The notes under the pieces were generated by a model, which saw nothing but the letters and a program-made list of their open reading frames with translations, was not told the DNA's origin and made no database searches. Positions 38,139-47,236 of a stretch of DNA of 64,000 nt are shown one piece after another. The position numbers and the translations under genes were made by a program. This DNA is from Hyphomicrobium_A sp963759735 (GTDB lineage Bacteria; Pseudomonadota; Alphaproteobacteria; Rhizobiales; Hyphomicrobiaceae). Where the stretch lies: contig CAVXAF010000005.1 in assembly GCA_963759735.1 (NCBI GenBank), positions 1-64,000 on the forward strand, in the 5' to 3' direction. Numbering within the stretch: the stretch's first letter is position 1; every line of letters starts with the position of its first letter.

Positions 38139-40052
38139 GTGGCACAATCGCAGTCGGTGGGTAAGGGCGCCGACCAGGGGGCACACGATGGTGTGCCCAA
38201 CCAGAAATTCGCGGCACTCGTCATCGGCTCTATCGGCGTCGTCTACGGCGACATCGGTACCAGTCCGCTGTACGCGTTCCGCGAAGCCGTGCACGCCGCA
38301 AAGGCGACGAGCTTTGCCGGACGCGAAGCCGTGTTCGGCGTGTTGTCGATGATCACCTGGGCGCTGCTGCTCGTCGTCACCCTGAAATACGTGCTGATAC
38401 TGCTGCGCGCCGACAACAAAGGCGAAGGCGGCATGTTCGCCCTGATGGCGCTCGGCCAGTCGGTCGCCAAGCGTTCGACACCCGTGATCATGGGACTTGG
38501 CATCGCCGGCGCGTCGTTTTTCTATGGCGATGCAGTCATCACGCCGGCCATCTCGGTGCTGTCCGCTGTCGAGGGCCTGAAGCTGGTCTCGCCGGCGTTC
38601 GGCAAATACGTCCTGCCGCTATCGGTCATCATCCTCGTAGCGCTGTTTGCGATGCAGTCCCGCGGCACGGCAAACATAGCGAAGTACTTCGGTCCGATTA
38701 CCGTGGTCTGGTTCATCGCCCTCGCTGCCGGTGGCCTCGTCCACATCTTCGACAACCCCGATGTCTTCGTCGCTCTCAACCCGTGGTACGGTTTCCGCTT
38801 CCTGCTCAACCATGGCCTGATCGGTCTGTCGGTGCTCGGTCTGGTGTTCCTCGCCGTCACCGGTGCGGAGGCGCTCTATGCCGACCTCGGCCACTTCGGC
38901 CGCAAGCCGATTCAGGTCGCGTGGTTCTCGCTGATTCTGCCGGCGCTGCTGCTGAACTATTACGGCCAAGGAGCCCTGGTACTGGCCAATCCAGCGGCAC
39001 TCGAAAATCCGTTCTACCTGCTCTATCCGGAATGGGCGCTAATCCCGATGGTGATCCTGGCGACGGCCGCCACCATCATCGCCAGCCAGGCCGTCATAAC
39101 CGGCGCCTTCTCCCTGACACGCCAGGCCATACAGCTCGGCCTGCTGCCGCGCCTCGGCATCGTCCACACCTCGGAAGCGATCTCCGGCCAGATCTACCTG
39201 CCGCGCATCAACTGGATGCTGCTCTGTGGCGTGCTGCTCGTGGTCTTCGCTTTCCGATCTTCGTCAAATCTCGCTTCCGCATACGGCGTGTCGGTGACGG
39301 CGGCGATGGTCATCGACACCCTGCTCGCCTTCTTCGTCGTCTGGCGCTACTGGAAGTGGCCGCTGTGGCAAACGGCGTTGATCCTTATTCCGTTGCTGCT
39401 GCTCGAGCAGGTGTTCCTCACCGCAAACTTCCTCAAGGTCTTCGAGGGCGGCTGGGTGCCGCTGCTGCTGGCCGCCTGTATCGGCCTCATCATGGCGACC
39501 TGGGTGCGCGGCTCGCGCCTGCTCGCCAAGCAGACGCGCAAGCACGAGGCCGATCTCGATTGGCTGTTGCGCAAGCTCGAGGCCAAGCCGCCGCATCGCG
39601 TGCCGGGAACGGCCGTGTTCTTCACCGCCGATCCGACCGCGGCTCCGACGGCCCTCATGCACAATTTAAAGCACAACCGCGTTCTGCATGAGCGCAACAT
39701 CATCCTCTCGATCCGCACCGAGGAGGTGCCGCGCGTGCCGCGTTACGAGCGCGTAACCGTCGATCGGGTGACCGATACGTTCATTCGCATCGTCGCCCGC
39801 TATGGCTTCATGGAAACGCCCAGCGTGCCGAAGATCCTCGATGTTTGCCGGCGCAAGGATCTGAAGATCGACATCGGTTCGACGTCGTTCTTCCTGTCGC
39901 GCCGCAACTTGAAGCCGACGTCCAAATCAGAGATGCCGGCCTGGCAGGATCGGCTCTTCGTGGCGCTGGCGCGCAGTGCGCAGGATGCGACCACCTACTT
40001 CCAGATCCCGACCGACCGCGTCGTTGAGGTCGGCACCCAGGTCGCCGTCTGA
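38139..40052 (+). CDS. kup: KUP family potassium uptake protein
   Basis: A 637-residue low-affinity K+/H+ symporter with about 12 transmembrane helices. 'IGSIGVVYGDIGTSPLYAFRE' is the KUP signature; 'FYGDAVITPAISVLSAVEG' and 'LLNYYGQGALVL' are further conserved segments. A cytoplasmic C-terminal domain follows residue 450. Start is GTG at 38139 with GGAG seven bases before it. Confidence 0.96.
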   Translation: MAQSQSVGKGADQGAHDGVPNQKFAALVIGSIGVVYGDIGTSPLYAFREAVHAAKATSFAGREAVFGVLSMITWALLLVVTLKYVLILLRADNKGEGGMFALMALGQSVAKRSTPVIMGLGIAGASFFYGDAVITPAISVLSAVEGLKLVSPAFGKYVLPLSVIILVALFAMQSRGTANIAKYFGPITVVWFIALAAGGLVHIFDNPDVFVALNPWYGFRFLLNHGLIGLSVLGLVFLAVTGAEALYADLGHFGRKPIQVAWFSLILPALLLNYYGQGALVLANPAALENPFYLLYPEWALIPMVILATAATIIASQAVITGAFSLTRQAIQLGLLPRLGIVHTSEAISGQIYLPRINWMLLCGVLLVVFAFRSSSNLASAYGVSVTAAMVIDTLLAFFVVWRYWKWPLWQTALILIPLLLLEQVFLTANFLKVFEGGWVPLLLAACIGLIMATWVRGSRLLAKQTRKHEADLDWLLRKLEAKPPHRVPGTAVFFTADPTAAPTALMHNLKHNRVLHERNIILSIRTEEVPRVPRYERVTVDRVTDTFIRIVARYGFMETPSVPKILDVCRRKDLKIDIGSTSFFLSRRNLKPTSKSEMPAWQDRLFVALARSAQDATTYFQIPTDRVVEVGTQVAV

Positions 40053-40143
40053 TCCGGCTCTGACCCGCCTCGACCGCACTTGTTGTCGCGCGCCTTCGAC
40101 CGCATGCTTGTCTTGACGCGCCTTCGGCACGATATCCGGTGAC

Positions 40144-41502
40144 ATGAACAACGAAGAGAACCGCTTTACAGCAAGGGCCGCCCGCTACGCTAAGGTCGGC
40201 GCCAATGTGGGCGGTATCGCCGCGCGCATCGCCGGCGAGCGGCTGTTCGGCGTCGAGCACGACCGCGCGCGCGGCGCTGCCGACCTCGCCGCAGCACTCG
40301 GTGGCCTCAAGGGGCCGCTCATGAAAGTGGCGCAGTTGCTCTCCACCATTCCCGAGGCGCTCCCCGACGACTACGCGCGGGAGCTTGCCCAACTGCAATC
40401 CGCCGCGCCTGCCATGAGTCCGGCCTTCGCACGGCGCCGCATGCAGGCGGAGCTTGGCCCCGACTGGGCGGCGCGCTTTGCCGGCTTCGATGTCAATGCC
40501 GCGGCGTCGGCTTCGCTCGGTCAGGTGCACCGCGCCACCGCTCACGACGGGCGCGCTTTAGCCGTCAAGCTGCAGTACCCCGACATGCCGTCGGCGGTCG
40601 AGGCGGACCTCGTGCAACTGCGCGCCGTGTTTGCCATCCACGCGCGCATGAACCCGGCCGTCGAGACTGGCGAGATATTGAAGGAGATCGCGGCGCGGCT
40701 GCGCGAGGAACTCGACTACGAACTGGAGGCACGCCACACCAAACTCTATGCGGGCATCTTCGCGGGCGACCCGCTGATCCGCGTGCCTGAGGTTCTGCCA
40801 GAGTTGTCGACCAAGCGCCTGCTCACCATGACGTGGCTCGATGGCGCCAGGCTGCTCGACTACAAGCCATCCCCGCTCGAAGACCGCAACGCCATCGCGC
40901 GCGCCATGTTTCGCGCCTGGTGGTTTCCGTTCAGCCATTTTGGCGTCATCCACGGCGACCCGCACCTCGGCAATTATACGGTTTTCGAAGAGAGCGGCCG
41001 TCCGGCGGGCATCAATCTTCTCGACTACGGCTGCATCCGCAGCTTCAAGCCGCCTTTCGTACAGGGCGTCATCGACCTCTACACGGGACTGTTGCGTGGC
41101 GACCGCGACCTCGTCGTGCATGCCTACGAGACGTGGGGTTTCCGTGGCCTGTCGGCGGAGCTGATCGACGCTCTGTCCATCTGGGCGCGCTTCATCTACG
41201 GCCCACTGCTCGATGATCGCGAGCGCGCCATCGCCGATGGCACGACGCCCGGCGAGTACGGACGGCGCGAGGCGTTCAATGTGCACCGCATCCTGCGCGA
41301 CAAGGGGCCGGTGAAGATCCCGCGCGAGTTCGTGTTCATGGACCGCGCCGCCATCGGGCTCGGCGGCGTCTTCCTGCACCTCGACGCGCGCCAGAACTGG
41401 TATCGGCTCTTCAACGAGTTGATCGAGAACTTCCAACTTGCCGAGGTCGCCGAGCGCCAGCAGCGTGCCTTCGCCGCAGCCGGCGTTCCGATGCCAGAGT
41501 GA
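40144..41502 (+). CDS. ABC1/UbiB-family atypical kinase
   Basis: A 452-residue ABC1 kinase-like protein. The family 'KxGQ' motif appears as 'LKGPLMKVAQLLSTIPEALPDDY', the Ala-rich nucleotide loop is 'AAASASLGQVHRA', the conserved Lys lies in 'LAVKLQYP', and the catalytic loop is 'VIHGDPHLGNYTVFE' with 'NLLDYGCIR'. Such proteins support ubiquinone synthesis or export as ATPases; no ubi gene is adjacent, so the specific role is not clear. Confidence 0.92.
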   Translation: MNNEENRFTARAARYAKVGANVGGIAARIAGERLFGVEHDRARGAADLAAALGGLKGPLMKVAQLLSTIPEALPDDYARELAQLQSAAPAMSPAFARRRMQAELGPDWAARFAGFDVNAAASASLGQVHRATAHDGRALAVKLQYPDMPSAVEADLVQLRAVFAIHARMNPAVETGEILKEIAARLREELDYELEARHTKLYAGIFAGDPLIRVPEVLPELSTKRLLTMTWLDGARLLDYKPSPLEDRNAIARAMFRAWWFPFSHFGVIHGDPHLGNYTVFEESGRPAGINLLDYGCIRSFKPPFVQGVIDLYTGLLRGDRDLVVHAYETWGFRGLSAELIDALSIWARFIYGPLLDDRERAIADGTTPGEYGRREAFNVHRILRDKGPVKIPREFVFMDRAAIGLGGVFLHLDARQNWYRLFNELIENFQLAEVAERQQRAFAAAGVPMPE

Positions 41503-41514
41503 ACCCGCTTCGGG

Positions 41515-41712
41515 TCAAGCAGCGCCCGTGTTCACCCCGAGCACCTTGTAGGCCGGGCAAAAACCCCACAGGCCGGTCACCAGCGGCAACAGCCCGACCC
41601 AGCCCCAGGGGTTGGCATTCTCGATACCGTAGAGGCCGAGCGGCGAGGCGATGATCGCCAGCCCTACGATGACCCGCAGCGTGCGATCCAGCATTCCTTC
41701 GTTGGCGTCCAC
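41515..41712 (-). CDS. DUF2892 inner-membrane protein
   Basis: A 65-residue protein with two transmembrane helices: 'RVIVGLAIIASPLGLYGI' and 'GWVGLLPLVTGLWGFCPAYKVLGVNT', the signature of DUF2892 (YgaP C-terminal type). I chose the GTG at 41710-41712, preceded by GGAGAAC, because the upstream frame is unrelated. The Cys in 'WGFCPAY' is the conserved one. Function unknown. Confidence 0.85.
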   Translation of the reverse strand: MDANEGMLDRTLRVIVGLAIIASPLGLYGIENANPWGWVGLLPLVTGLWGFCPAYKVLGVNTGAA

Positions 41713-42010
41713 GTCCGTTCTCCTTGTTGCCTTGCGCCGCCATCGCGGCGATCGGCAGAGCAGCACGGGCGTGGCACGGTCGCCGTGATCCAGGTCAAAT
41801 GCGGTCGGACGATCGGCACGCGGCGCACGCTGGCCAATGGGGTTTCGCATCGGACAGAGCGACGTTTCCTGGCCATAGCGCCTCCCGCCGCAGCGCAACC
41901 CCAGGTCGAGCGTCAGCCAAAGGACAAAATCGGTAGAGTTCGTTTAATCGCCTTTACCCCTTTGGCAACGGCTGCGAGCTATCCTGTCGGCGGTAAACCC
42001 AGGATCACCG

Positions 42011-43069
42011 ATGCAGGAAGCGCCGCCGTATCCTCGCGAGACCGAGCGTCTCGCCACGCTGCATTCGCTCAACCTCCTCGACACGCCCATTCAAGAGCGG
42101 TTCGAGCGTGTCACCCGCATGGTCTGCCGGCTGCTCGAAGTGCCGATCTCGCATTTCAATCTGCTCGATGAGGACCGGCAGCATCTCAAATCCGTGCAGG
42201 GCCTCGATGCGATCGATGTGCCGATGGAGGGAGCCTTCTGCACGCACTCGATCCACGAGCAAAAGATGCTTCTGCTGCCCGATGCCAGCCAGGATGCGCG
42301 CTTCGCCGACAATCCGTTCGTCACGGGCCGCTTTCTCGACATTCGGTTTTATGCCGGCTGCCCCGTGCGTGCGCCCAATGGCATGCCGGTGGGAACGCTG
42401 TGCGCCATCGACACAAAGCCGCGGCAGATGAGTGAAGAACAGCTCACGCTCCTCCTCGATCTCGTCACCATGATTGAAACCGAGCTGCGCGCATCCAGCC
42501 TTTCGCATGCCCAGAACGAGCTCCTGGCCCAATTGAACGCGGCCGAGCGACTGGCGCGCATCGACTGTCTGACGCGTGTGTGGAACCGCGCCGGCATTCT
42601 GGAACTGCTGCAGAAAGAGTGGGCGGAAGCGGAGCGTCACCGCCGGCCGGTGACCGTCGTCATGGCCGATATCGATAATTTCAAGTCGATCAATGATACC
42701 TACGGTCACGCCACCGGCGACATAGTCATCGCCGGCACAGCCAAGAGGCTCCTGGAGACGACGCGCAGCGAGGACGCCGTGGGTCGCCTGGGCGGCGAGG
42801 AATTCCTGGTGATCTTGAACGATTGCGCGCCGATGAGCGTCAGAGAAGCCGTGGAGCGCGTGCGCAGCGGCATCCATGAAGAGGCGTTCATCGCCGGCAA
42901 AACGCGCGTTCCGGTCACCATCTCATGCGGGGCTGCCACGGCGGTGCCGGACAGCGGCTCGGACTGGAGTGAACTTCTGAAACGCGCCGATGCCGCGCTT
43001 TATCGCGCCAAGACCGGCGGTCGCAATCGGACCGAAATCGACGATGCGGCGTTGGGCGCCGCCGCCTAG
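42011..43069 (+). CDS. diguanylate cyclase with GAF sensor
   Basis: A 352-residue protein with an N-terminal GAF domain ('FERVTRMVCRLLEVPISHFNLLDEDRQHLKS' to 'VGTLCAIDTKPR') and a GGDEF domain. The active site is 'GRLGGEEFLVIL'; an RxxD (RSED) ends five residues before GGEEF, the position of the product-inhibition I-site. 'DIDNFKSINDTYGHATGD' is the Mg/GTP segment. It makes c-di-GMP, controlled by a cytosolic signal seen by GAF; no transmembrane helix is present. The ATG at 42011 is the only good start. Confidence 0.94.
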   Translation: MQEAPPYPRETERLATLHSLNLLDTPIQERFERVTRMVCRLLEVPISHFNLLDEDRQHLKSVQGLDAIDVPMEGAFCTHSIHEQKMLLLPDASQDARFADNPFVTGRFLDIRFYAGCPVRAPNGMPVGTLCAIDTKPRQMSEEQLTLLLDLVTMIETELRASSLSHAQNELLAQLNAAERLARIDCLTRVWNRAGILELLQKEWAEAERHRRPVTVVMADIDNFKSINDTYGHATGDIVIAGTAKRLLETTRSEDAVGRLGGEEFLVILNDCAPMSVREAVERVRSGIHEEAFIAGKTRVPVTISCGAATAVPDSGSDWSELLKRADAALYRAKTGGRNRTEIDDAALGAAA

Positions 43070-43190
43070 CCTTAGGTTGCAGTGCACGCGGCGCAGCCGA
43101 GGCCGAGGATGCTTTGTGGCGTCTTGATAGCCGGCCGGGCTTGAGGTACGAGGGAGCCCAAGGACATATAAATCCCAAGGGAGGGGCACA

Positions 43191-43334
43191 GTGGCGATCG
43201 ACCTGTCGGGCGGCAATCCGGAGATGGATTACCCGCAAGCCGAGAAGACCTACAAGCAGTTCATCTTCCTGACGAAGGTGTCGATCGTCTTCCTCGTGGC
43301 GCTGCTCACTGGGATGTACTTCTTCCTGACCTAG
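43191..43334 (+). CDS. aa3-type cytochrome c oxidase subunit IV
   Basis: A 47-residue membrane protein starting from GTG 43191 behind GGGAGGGG. It has the sequence GNPEMDYPQAEKTYKQFIF followed by one transmembrane helix (VSIVFLVALLTGMYFFL). This is the small subunit IV of alphaproteobacterial aa3 oxidase, which spans the membrane once and binds subunit I. It sits 90 bases before pntAA and far from any cox operon, an arrangement seen in rhizobia. It is too short for most gene callers. Confidence 0.85.
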   Translation: MAIDLSGGNPEMDYPQAEKTYKQFIFLTKVSIVFLVALLTGMYFFLT

Positions 43335-43424
43335 CGCCAACGCGCCGCGCGCTGGAAGCTCGGCGCCGACCATCGGGCGCTCGGGGCCGGCGGTGTGAAA
43401 TCCTCCACGCGATCGGACGAGTGC

Positions 43425-44561
43425 ATGGTCACTATTGCGGTCACGGCCGAGCCTGCGGATGAACCGCGCGTTGCGGTATCGCCCGAGACGGTCAAGAGGC
43501 TGATCGGCCTTGGCGCCACGGTGAAGATCGAAGCCGGCGCCGGCAGCCGCTCACGTTTTGCTGACGCCGCGCTCGCCGCTCAGGGGGCGCAGATCGTCCC
43601 CACCGCCGCCGATGCATTGCGCGATGCCGACATCCTGCTCGGCGTGCGCCGTCCCGATGCCGCCAAGGTGCAGGCGCTGAAGCCCGGCGCGTTGGTTATC
43701 GCCATGCTCGATCCCTACGGGGACGCCGCGGCGCTCAAAGCTTTGGCGTCCGGCAACGTCGCCCTGTTCTCTATGGAGTTCATGCCGCGCATCACGCGCG
43801 CGCAGTCGATGGACGTACTGTCCAGCCAGGCCAACCTCGCCGGCTACAAGGCGGTCATCGATGCGGCCGCCATGTTCCAGCAGGCCATGCCGATGATGAT
43901 GACGGCCGCCGGCACGGTTCCCGCCGCCAAGGCCTTCATCATGGGCGTGGGCGTCGCTGGCCTGCAGGCCATTGCCACGGCGCGACGCCTCGGCGCGCAG
44001 GTTACCGCCACCGACGTGCGTCCGGCAACCAAGGAGCAGGTCGCCTCGCTCGGCGCCAAGTTTGTCGCCGTCGAGGACGAAGAGTTCAAGCAGGCGCAGA
44101 CGACAGCCGGCTACGCCAAGCCGATGTCCGCCGAATATCAGGCCAAGCAGGCCGAACTCGTCGCCACGCACATCAAGAACCAGGACATCGTCATCACCAC
44201 CGCGCTCATCCCTGGGCGCCCGGCGCCGCGGCTGATCACGCGCGCGATGGTTGAGAGCATGAAGCCGGGATCGATCATCGTCGACCTCGCCGCCGAGCGC
44301 GGCGGCAATTGCGAGCTGACGCAGGCCGGCCAGACCGTCGATCATGGCGGCGTGCGCATCTACGGGCCGCTCAATCTCGCCGCCGAGATCGCCATCAACG
44401 CCTCGAGCCTCTACGCCAAGAACCTGTATGCCTTCCTGGAGACTTTGATCGACAAGAAGGAACAGAAGCTGGCGATCAATTGGGACGACGAGATCGTCAA
44501 GGGCACGCTCGTCGCCCGCGACGGCGCCATCGTGCACCCGAGCCTGCAGGGAGCATCCTGA
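43425..44561 (+). CDS. pntAA: NAD(P) transhydrogenase subunit alpha part 1
   Basis: A 378-residue NAD(H)-binding subunit (domain I) of proton-translocating transhydrogenase, similar in fold to alanine dehydrogenase. 'EPRVAVSPETVKRLIGLGATV', 'AQSMDVLSSQANLAGYKAV', the Rossmann 'FIMGVGVAGLQAIATARRLGAQV' and 'ERGGNCELT' are visible. The mobile loop 'AGYAKPMS' is present. The ATG at 43425 is preferred; a GTG 30 bases earlier is possible. Its stop overlaps the pntAB start. Confidence 0.96.
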   Translation: MVTIAVTAEPADEPRVAVSPETVKRLIGLGATVKIEAGAGSRSRFADAALAAQGAQIVPTAADALRDADILLGVRRPDAAKVQALKPGALVIAMLDPYGDAAALKALASGNVALFSMEFMPRITRAQSMDVLSSQANLAGYKAVIDAAAMFQQAMPMMMTAAGTVPAAKAFIMGVGVAGLQAIATARRLGAQVTATDVRPATKEQVASLGAKFVAVEDEEFKQAQTTAGYAKPMSAEYQAKQAELVATHIKNQDIVITTALIPGRPAPRLITRAMVESMKPGSIIVDLAAERGGNCELTQAGQTVDHGGVRIYGPLNLAAEIAINASSLYAKNLYAFLETLIDKKEQKLAINWDDEIVKGTLVARDGAIVHPSLQGAS

Positions 44562-44971
44562 TGAAAAGCGGTCTCCTGAAACTGGCCTCCACCACATTGC
44601 TGCTGCTGGCCGCCAATGCCGCGCCTGCTGCGGCTGCCGTCGGCGGCGCCATCGATCCCGTCGTCTACGAACTGATGGTTTTCGTGATGTCGATCTTCGT
44701 CGGCTACTACGTGGTGTGGAGCGTCACGCCGGCGCTGCATACACCGCTGATGGCCGTCACCAACGCGATCTCCTCGGTGATCGTGGTCGGCGCATTGCTT
44801 GCCGTCGCCGTCGAGCATGGCGCCGTCGACGGCTTCATGAGCGGTGACACGCTGGCCTCCAAGGTCTTCGGCGTGCTGGCGCTGGCCATGGCCTCGGTGA
44901 ACATCTTCGGCGGCTTCCTCGTCACCCAGCGCATGCTCGCCATGTACAAGAAAAAAGACAGCAAGAAATGA
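44561..44971 (+). CDS. pntAB: NAD(P) transhydrogenase subunit alpha part 2
   Basis: A 136-residue membrane subunit (domain II N-terminal half) with three to four helices; 'VYELMVFVMSIFVGYYVVWSVTPALHTPLMAVTNAISSVIVVGAL' is the core. The first 26 residues look like a cleavable signal or extra helix (LLKLASTTLLLLAANAAPAAA). Start ATG overlaps the pntAA stop by one base (TGATG), so the split alpha subunit is made as a coupled pair. Confidence 0.95.
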   Translation: MKSGLLKLASTTLLLLAANAAPAAAAVGGAIDPVVYELMVFVMSIFVGYYVVWSVTPALHTPLMAVTNAISSVIVVGALLAVAVEHGAVDGFMSGDTLASKVFGVLALAMASVNIFGGFLVTQRMLAMYKKKDSKK

Positions 44972-45005
44972 GCACGCCAACGATCGCCCAGCGGGGAAGA
45001 GTGCA

Positions 45006-46412
45006 ATGCTGACGCCCAACCTCGTTGCCGGCCTCTATCTCGTTTCCGGCGTGCTGTTCATCCTCGCCTTGCGCGGGCTGTCGAGCCCGGCATCGTCACG
45101 CCAGGGCAACTACTTCGGCATGCTCGGCATGCTCATCGCCATGGCGACGACGCTGGCCGTCGCCAACCCGCAGCTGACGCTCACTTGGATCCTGCTCGGC
45201 GGCGGTCTCGCCGTCGGCGGCATCGCCGGCGCAGTGACCGCGCGGCGCATCGCCATGACCGCGATGCCCGAGCTGGTTGCCGCCTTCCACTCGCTGGTCG
45301 GCCTTGCCGCCGTCTTCGTTGCCGCGGCCGCGCTTTACGCGCCGAGCGCCTTCGGCATCGGCGAGGCGGGCTCGATCCACTTCGCCAGCCTCATCGAGAT
45401 GTCGCTCGGCGTCGCCATCGGCGCCATCACCTTCACCGGCTCGGTCATCGCCTTCGCCAAGCTGTCCGGCAAGATGTCGGGCAAGCCGATCATCCTGCCC
45501 ATGCGCCACGTCATCAACCTGGCGCTGTTCGGCGGCCTCATCTACCTCATCTATCTGTTCTGCCATTCGGGCGGCGACCCGCTGCTGTTCTGGGCCATTA
45601 CGCTGACGGCGATGCTGTTCGGCGTGCTGATCATCGTTCCAATCGGCGGCGCGGATATGCCGGTCGTCGTGTCGATGCTCAACTCATATTCGGGTTGGGC
45701 GGCGGCCGGCATCGGCTTCACGCTGTCGAACATCGCGCTGATCATCACTGGAGCGCTGGTTGGATCCTCGGGCGCCATCCTCTCGTACATCATGTGCAAG
45801 GGCATGAACCGCTCGTTCATTTCCGTCATCCTTGGTGGCTTCGGCGGCGAGGTTGCCGGTCCCTCCGGCGGCGGCGAACAACGGCCGGTCAAGCTCGGCT
45901 CTGCCGAAGACGCCGCCTACGTGATGAAGAACGCCTCCAAAGTCATCATCGTGCCCGGCTACGGCATGGCCGTCGCCCAGGCCCAGCATGCGCTGCGCGA
46001 GATGGGCGACCAGCTGAAGAAGGCGGGCGTAGAGGTCAAGTACGCCATCCACCCGGTCGCCGGGCGTATGCCCGGCCACATGAACGTACTGCTCGCCGAG
46101 GCCAACGTGCCTTACGACGAGGTGTTCGAGCTGGAAGACATCAACTCCGAGATGCCCCAGGCCGACGTCGTGTACGTCATCGGCGCCAACGACGTCGTCA
46201 ATCCGGCGGCCGAGACCGACAAGACCTCGCCGATCTATGGCATGCCGGTGCTGCAGGCGTGGAAGGCCGGCACGGTACTGTTCAACAAACGCTCGCTCGC
46301 CTCCGGCTATGCCGGCATCGACAATCCGCTGTTCTATAACGACAACACCGTGATGGTGCTCGGCGACGCCAAGAAGATGACGGAGGAGATCGTCAAGGCG
46401 CTGGCGCACTAA
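45006..46412 (+). CDS. pntB: NAD(P) transhydrogenase subunit beta
   Basis: A 468-residue subunit with about eight transmembrane helices and a C-terminal NADP(H)-binding domain III ('VPGYGMAVAQAQHALREM', 'HPVAGRMPGHMNVLLAEANVPYDEVFELEDIN', 'VIGANDVVNPAAETD', 'FNKRSLASGYAGIDNPLF'). It completes the proton-driven NADPH generator. 34 bases separate it from pntAB. Confidence 0.97.
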   Translation: MLTPNLVAGLYLVSGVLFILALRGLSSPASSRQGNYFGMLGMLIAMATTLAVANPQLTLTWILLGGGLAVGGIAGAVTARRIAMTAMPELVAAFHSLVGLAAVFVAAAALYAPSAFGIGEAGSIHFASLIEMSLGVAIGAITFTGSVIAFAKLSGKMSGKPIILPMRHVINLALFGGLIYLIYLFCHSGGDPLLFWAITLTAMLFGVLIIVPIGGADMPVVVSMLNSYSGWAAAGIGFTLSNIALIITGALVGSSGAILSYIMCKGMNRSFISVILGGFGGEVAGPSGGGEQRPVKLGSAEDAAYVMKNASKVIIVPGYGMAVAQAQHALREMGDQLKKAGVEVKYAIHPVAGRMPGHMNVLLAEANVPYDEVFELEDINSEMPQADVVYVIGANDVVNPAAETDKTSPIYGMPVLQAWKAGTVLFNKRSLASGYAGIDNPLFYNDNTVMVLGDAKKMTEEIVKALAH

Positions 46413-46561
46413 CGATGCGGCTAGCGTTGTTATCCCGGCGCTTGTTGGCTGGCGCTTTTCGGCACGCTTCGCCTATGCCAAGTTGAGATGGCACGCCCCG
46501 CAGATTGGCTGGGCGGGCAAGAGTGCATTTTGGTCGCTTTTATTTTGAGGGGACACCACAC

Positions 46562-46711
46562 ATGAAGACCGGCAAATCACTCTTGATCCGTTCGGTTCTC
46601 GCAGCAGTCGTGGCCGGCGCCGCACTAGTTGCATCGGTTGCAGCCCAGGCGACTCCGGGGCCCTACCACTGCCACGTCATCAACGGCAGCGTCATCTGTC
46701 ACGGCTACTGA
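46562..46711 (+). CDS. small secreted peptide, unknown
   Basis: A 49-residue pre-protein: basic start (MKTGKSLLIRS), hydrophobic helix (VLAAVVAGAALVASVA), AQA-type signal-peptidase I site, and a short mature part of about 18 residues (GPYHCHVINGSVICHGY) with two cysteines and two histidines. GAGGGG lies 8-13 bases before the ATG. Secretion and a His/Cys-rich mature peptide suggest metal binding or a disulphide-closed peptide, but this is inference. Confidence 0.55.
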   Translation: MKTGKSLLIRSVLAAVVAGAALVASVAAQATPGPYHCHVINGSVICHGY

Positions 46712-46803
46712 GCCGACCTCACGTCAACGATCGCGCGGCGCGGGTTGCAACATTCTGCGATATCCGCACGCCCTTGCCTCGCGCTCGCGACCAGCAGCGG
46801 CGG

Positions 46804-47097
46804 CTAACCGCCGCTGCTACTTTCCGTATGCCCCAGCGACCGCTCCGGCGCGATGCGGTCGCGGACCAGCAGCTTCACCTCCTTGATGTCGGGAAAGCGC
46901 CCCTTCTCCTTGCGCGACCACACGAGCTCGTCGTTGACTCGCACCTCGAACACGCCGCCCGTCGTATCCGGCGTGAGGGTGACCGAGCCAAGCTCGTCTG
47001 CGAACGTCGTCAGCAGCTCCTGCGCCATCCAGGTCCCCCTCAGCCCCCAGCCGCATAGCCTGCAATACGTAATTTCGACGTTCGGACTTTTCGGCAT
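46804..47097 (-). CDS. SelT/SelW/SelH-family (Rdx) protein
   Basis: A 97-residue thioredoxin-like protein of the Rdx group with 'VEITYCRLCGWGLRGTWMAQELL', where CxxC replaces the eukaryotic CxxU motif, and 'GGVFEVRVNDELVWSRKEKGRFPDIKEVK', the conserved second half. It probably has a thiol-redox role; physiological partners are unknown in bacteria. The ATG at 47095-47097 starts the domain. Confidence 0.9.
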   Translation of the reverse strand: MPKSPNVEITYCRLCGWGLRGTWMAQELLTTFADELGSVTLTPDTTGGVFEVRVNDELVWSRKEKGRFPDIKEVKLLVRDRIAPERSLGHTESSSGG

Positions 47098-47236
47098 AGG
47101 CGCCACCTGCACTTGGAGTTGAGCATCATTCTACCCTTGCCACGCAAACGGGCTACGTGTGCCTACCCCACAATGAGCTGGATCGCCCCGCGTCCCGTGC
47201 CGTAGAGAGGGCGGACGGAACTGACGGGGATCACGC

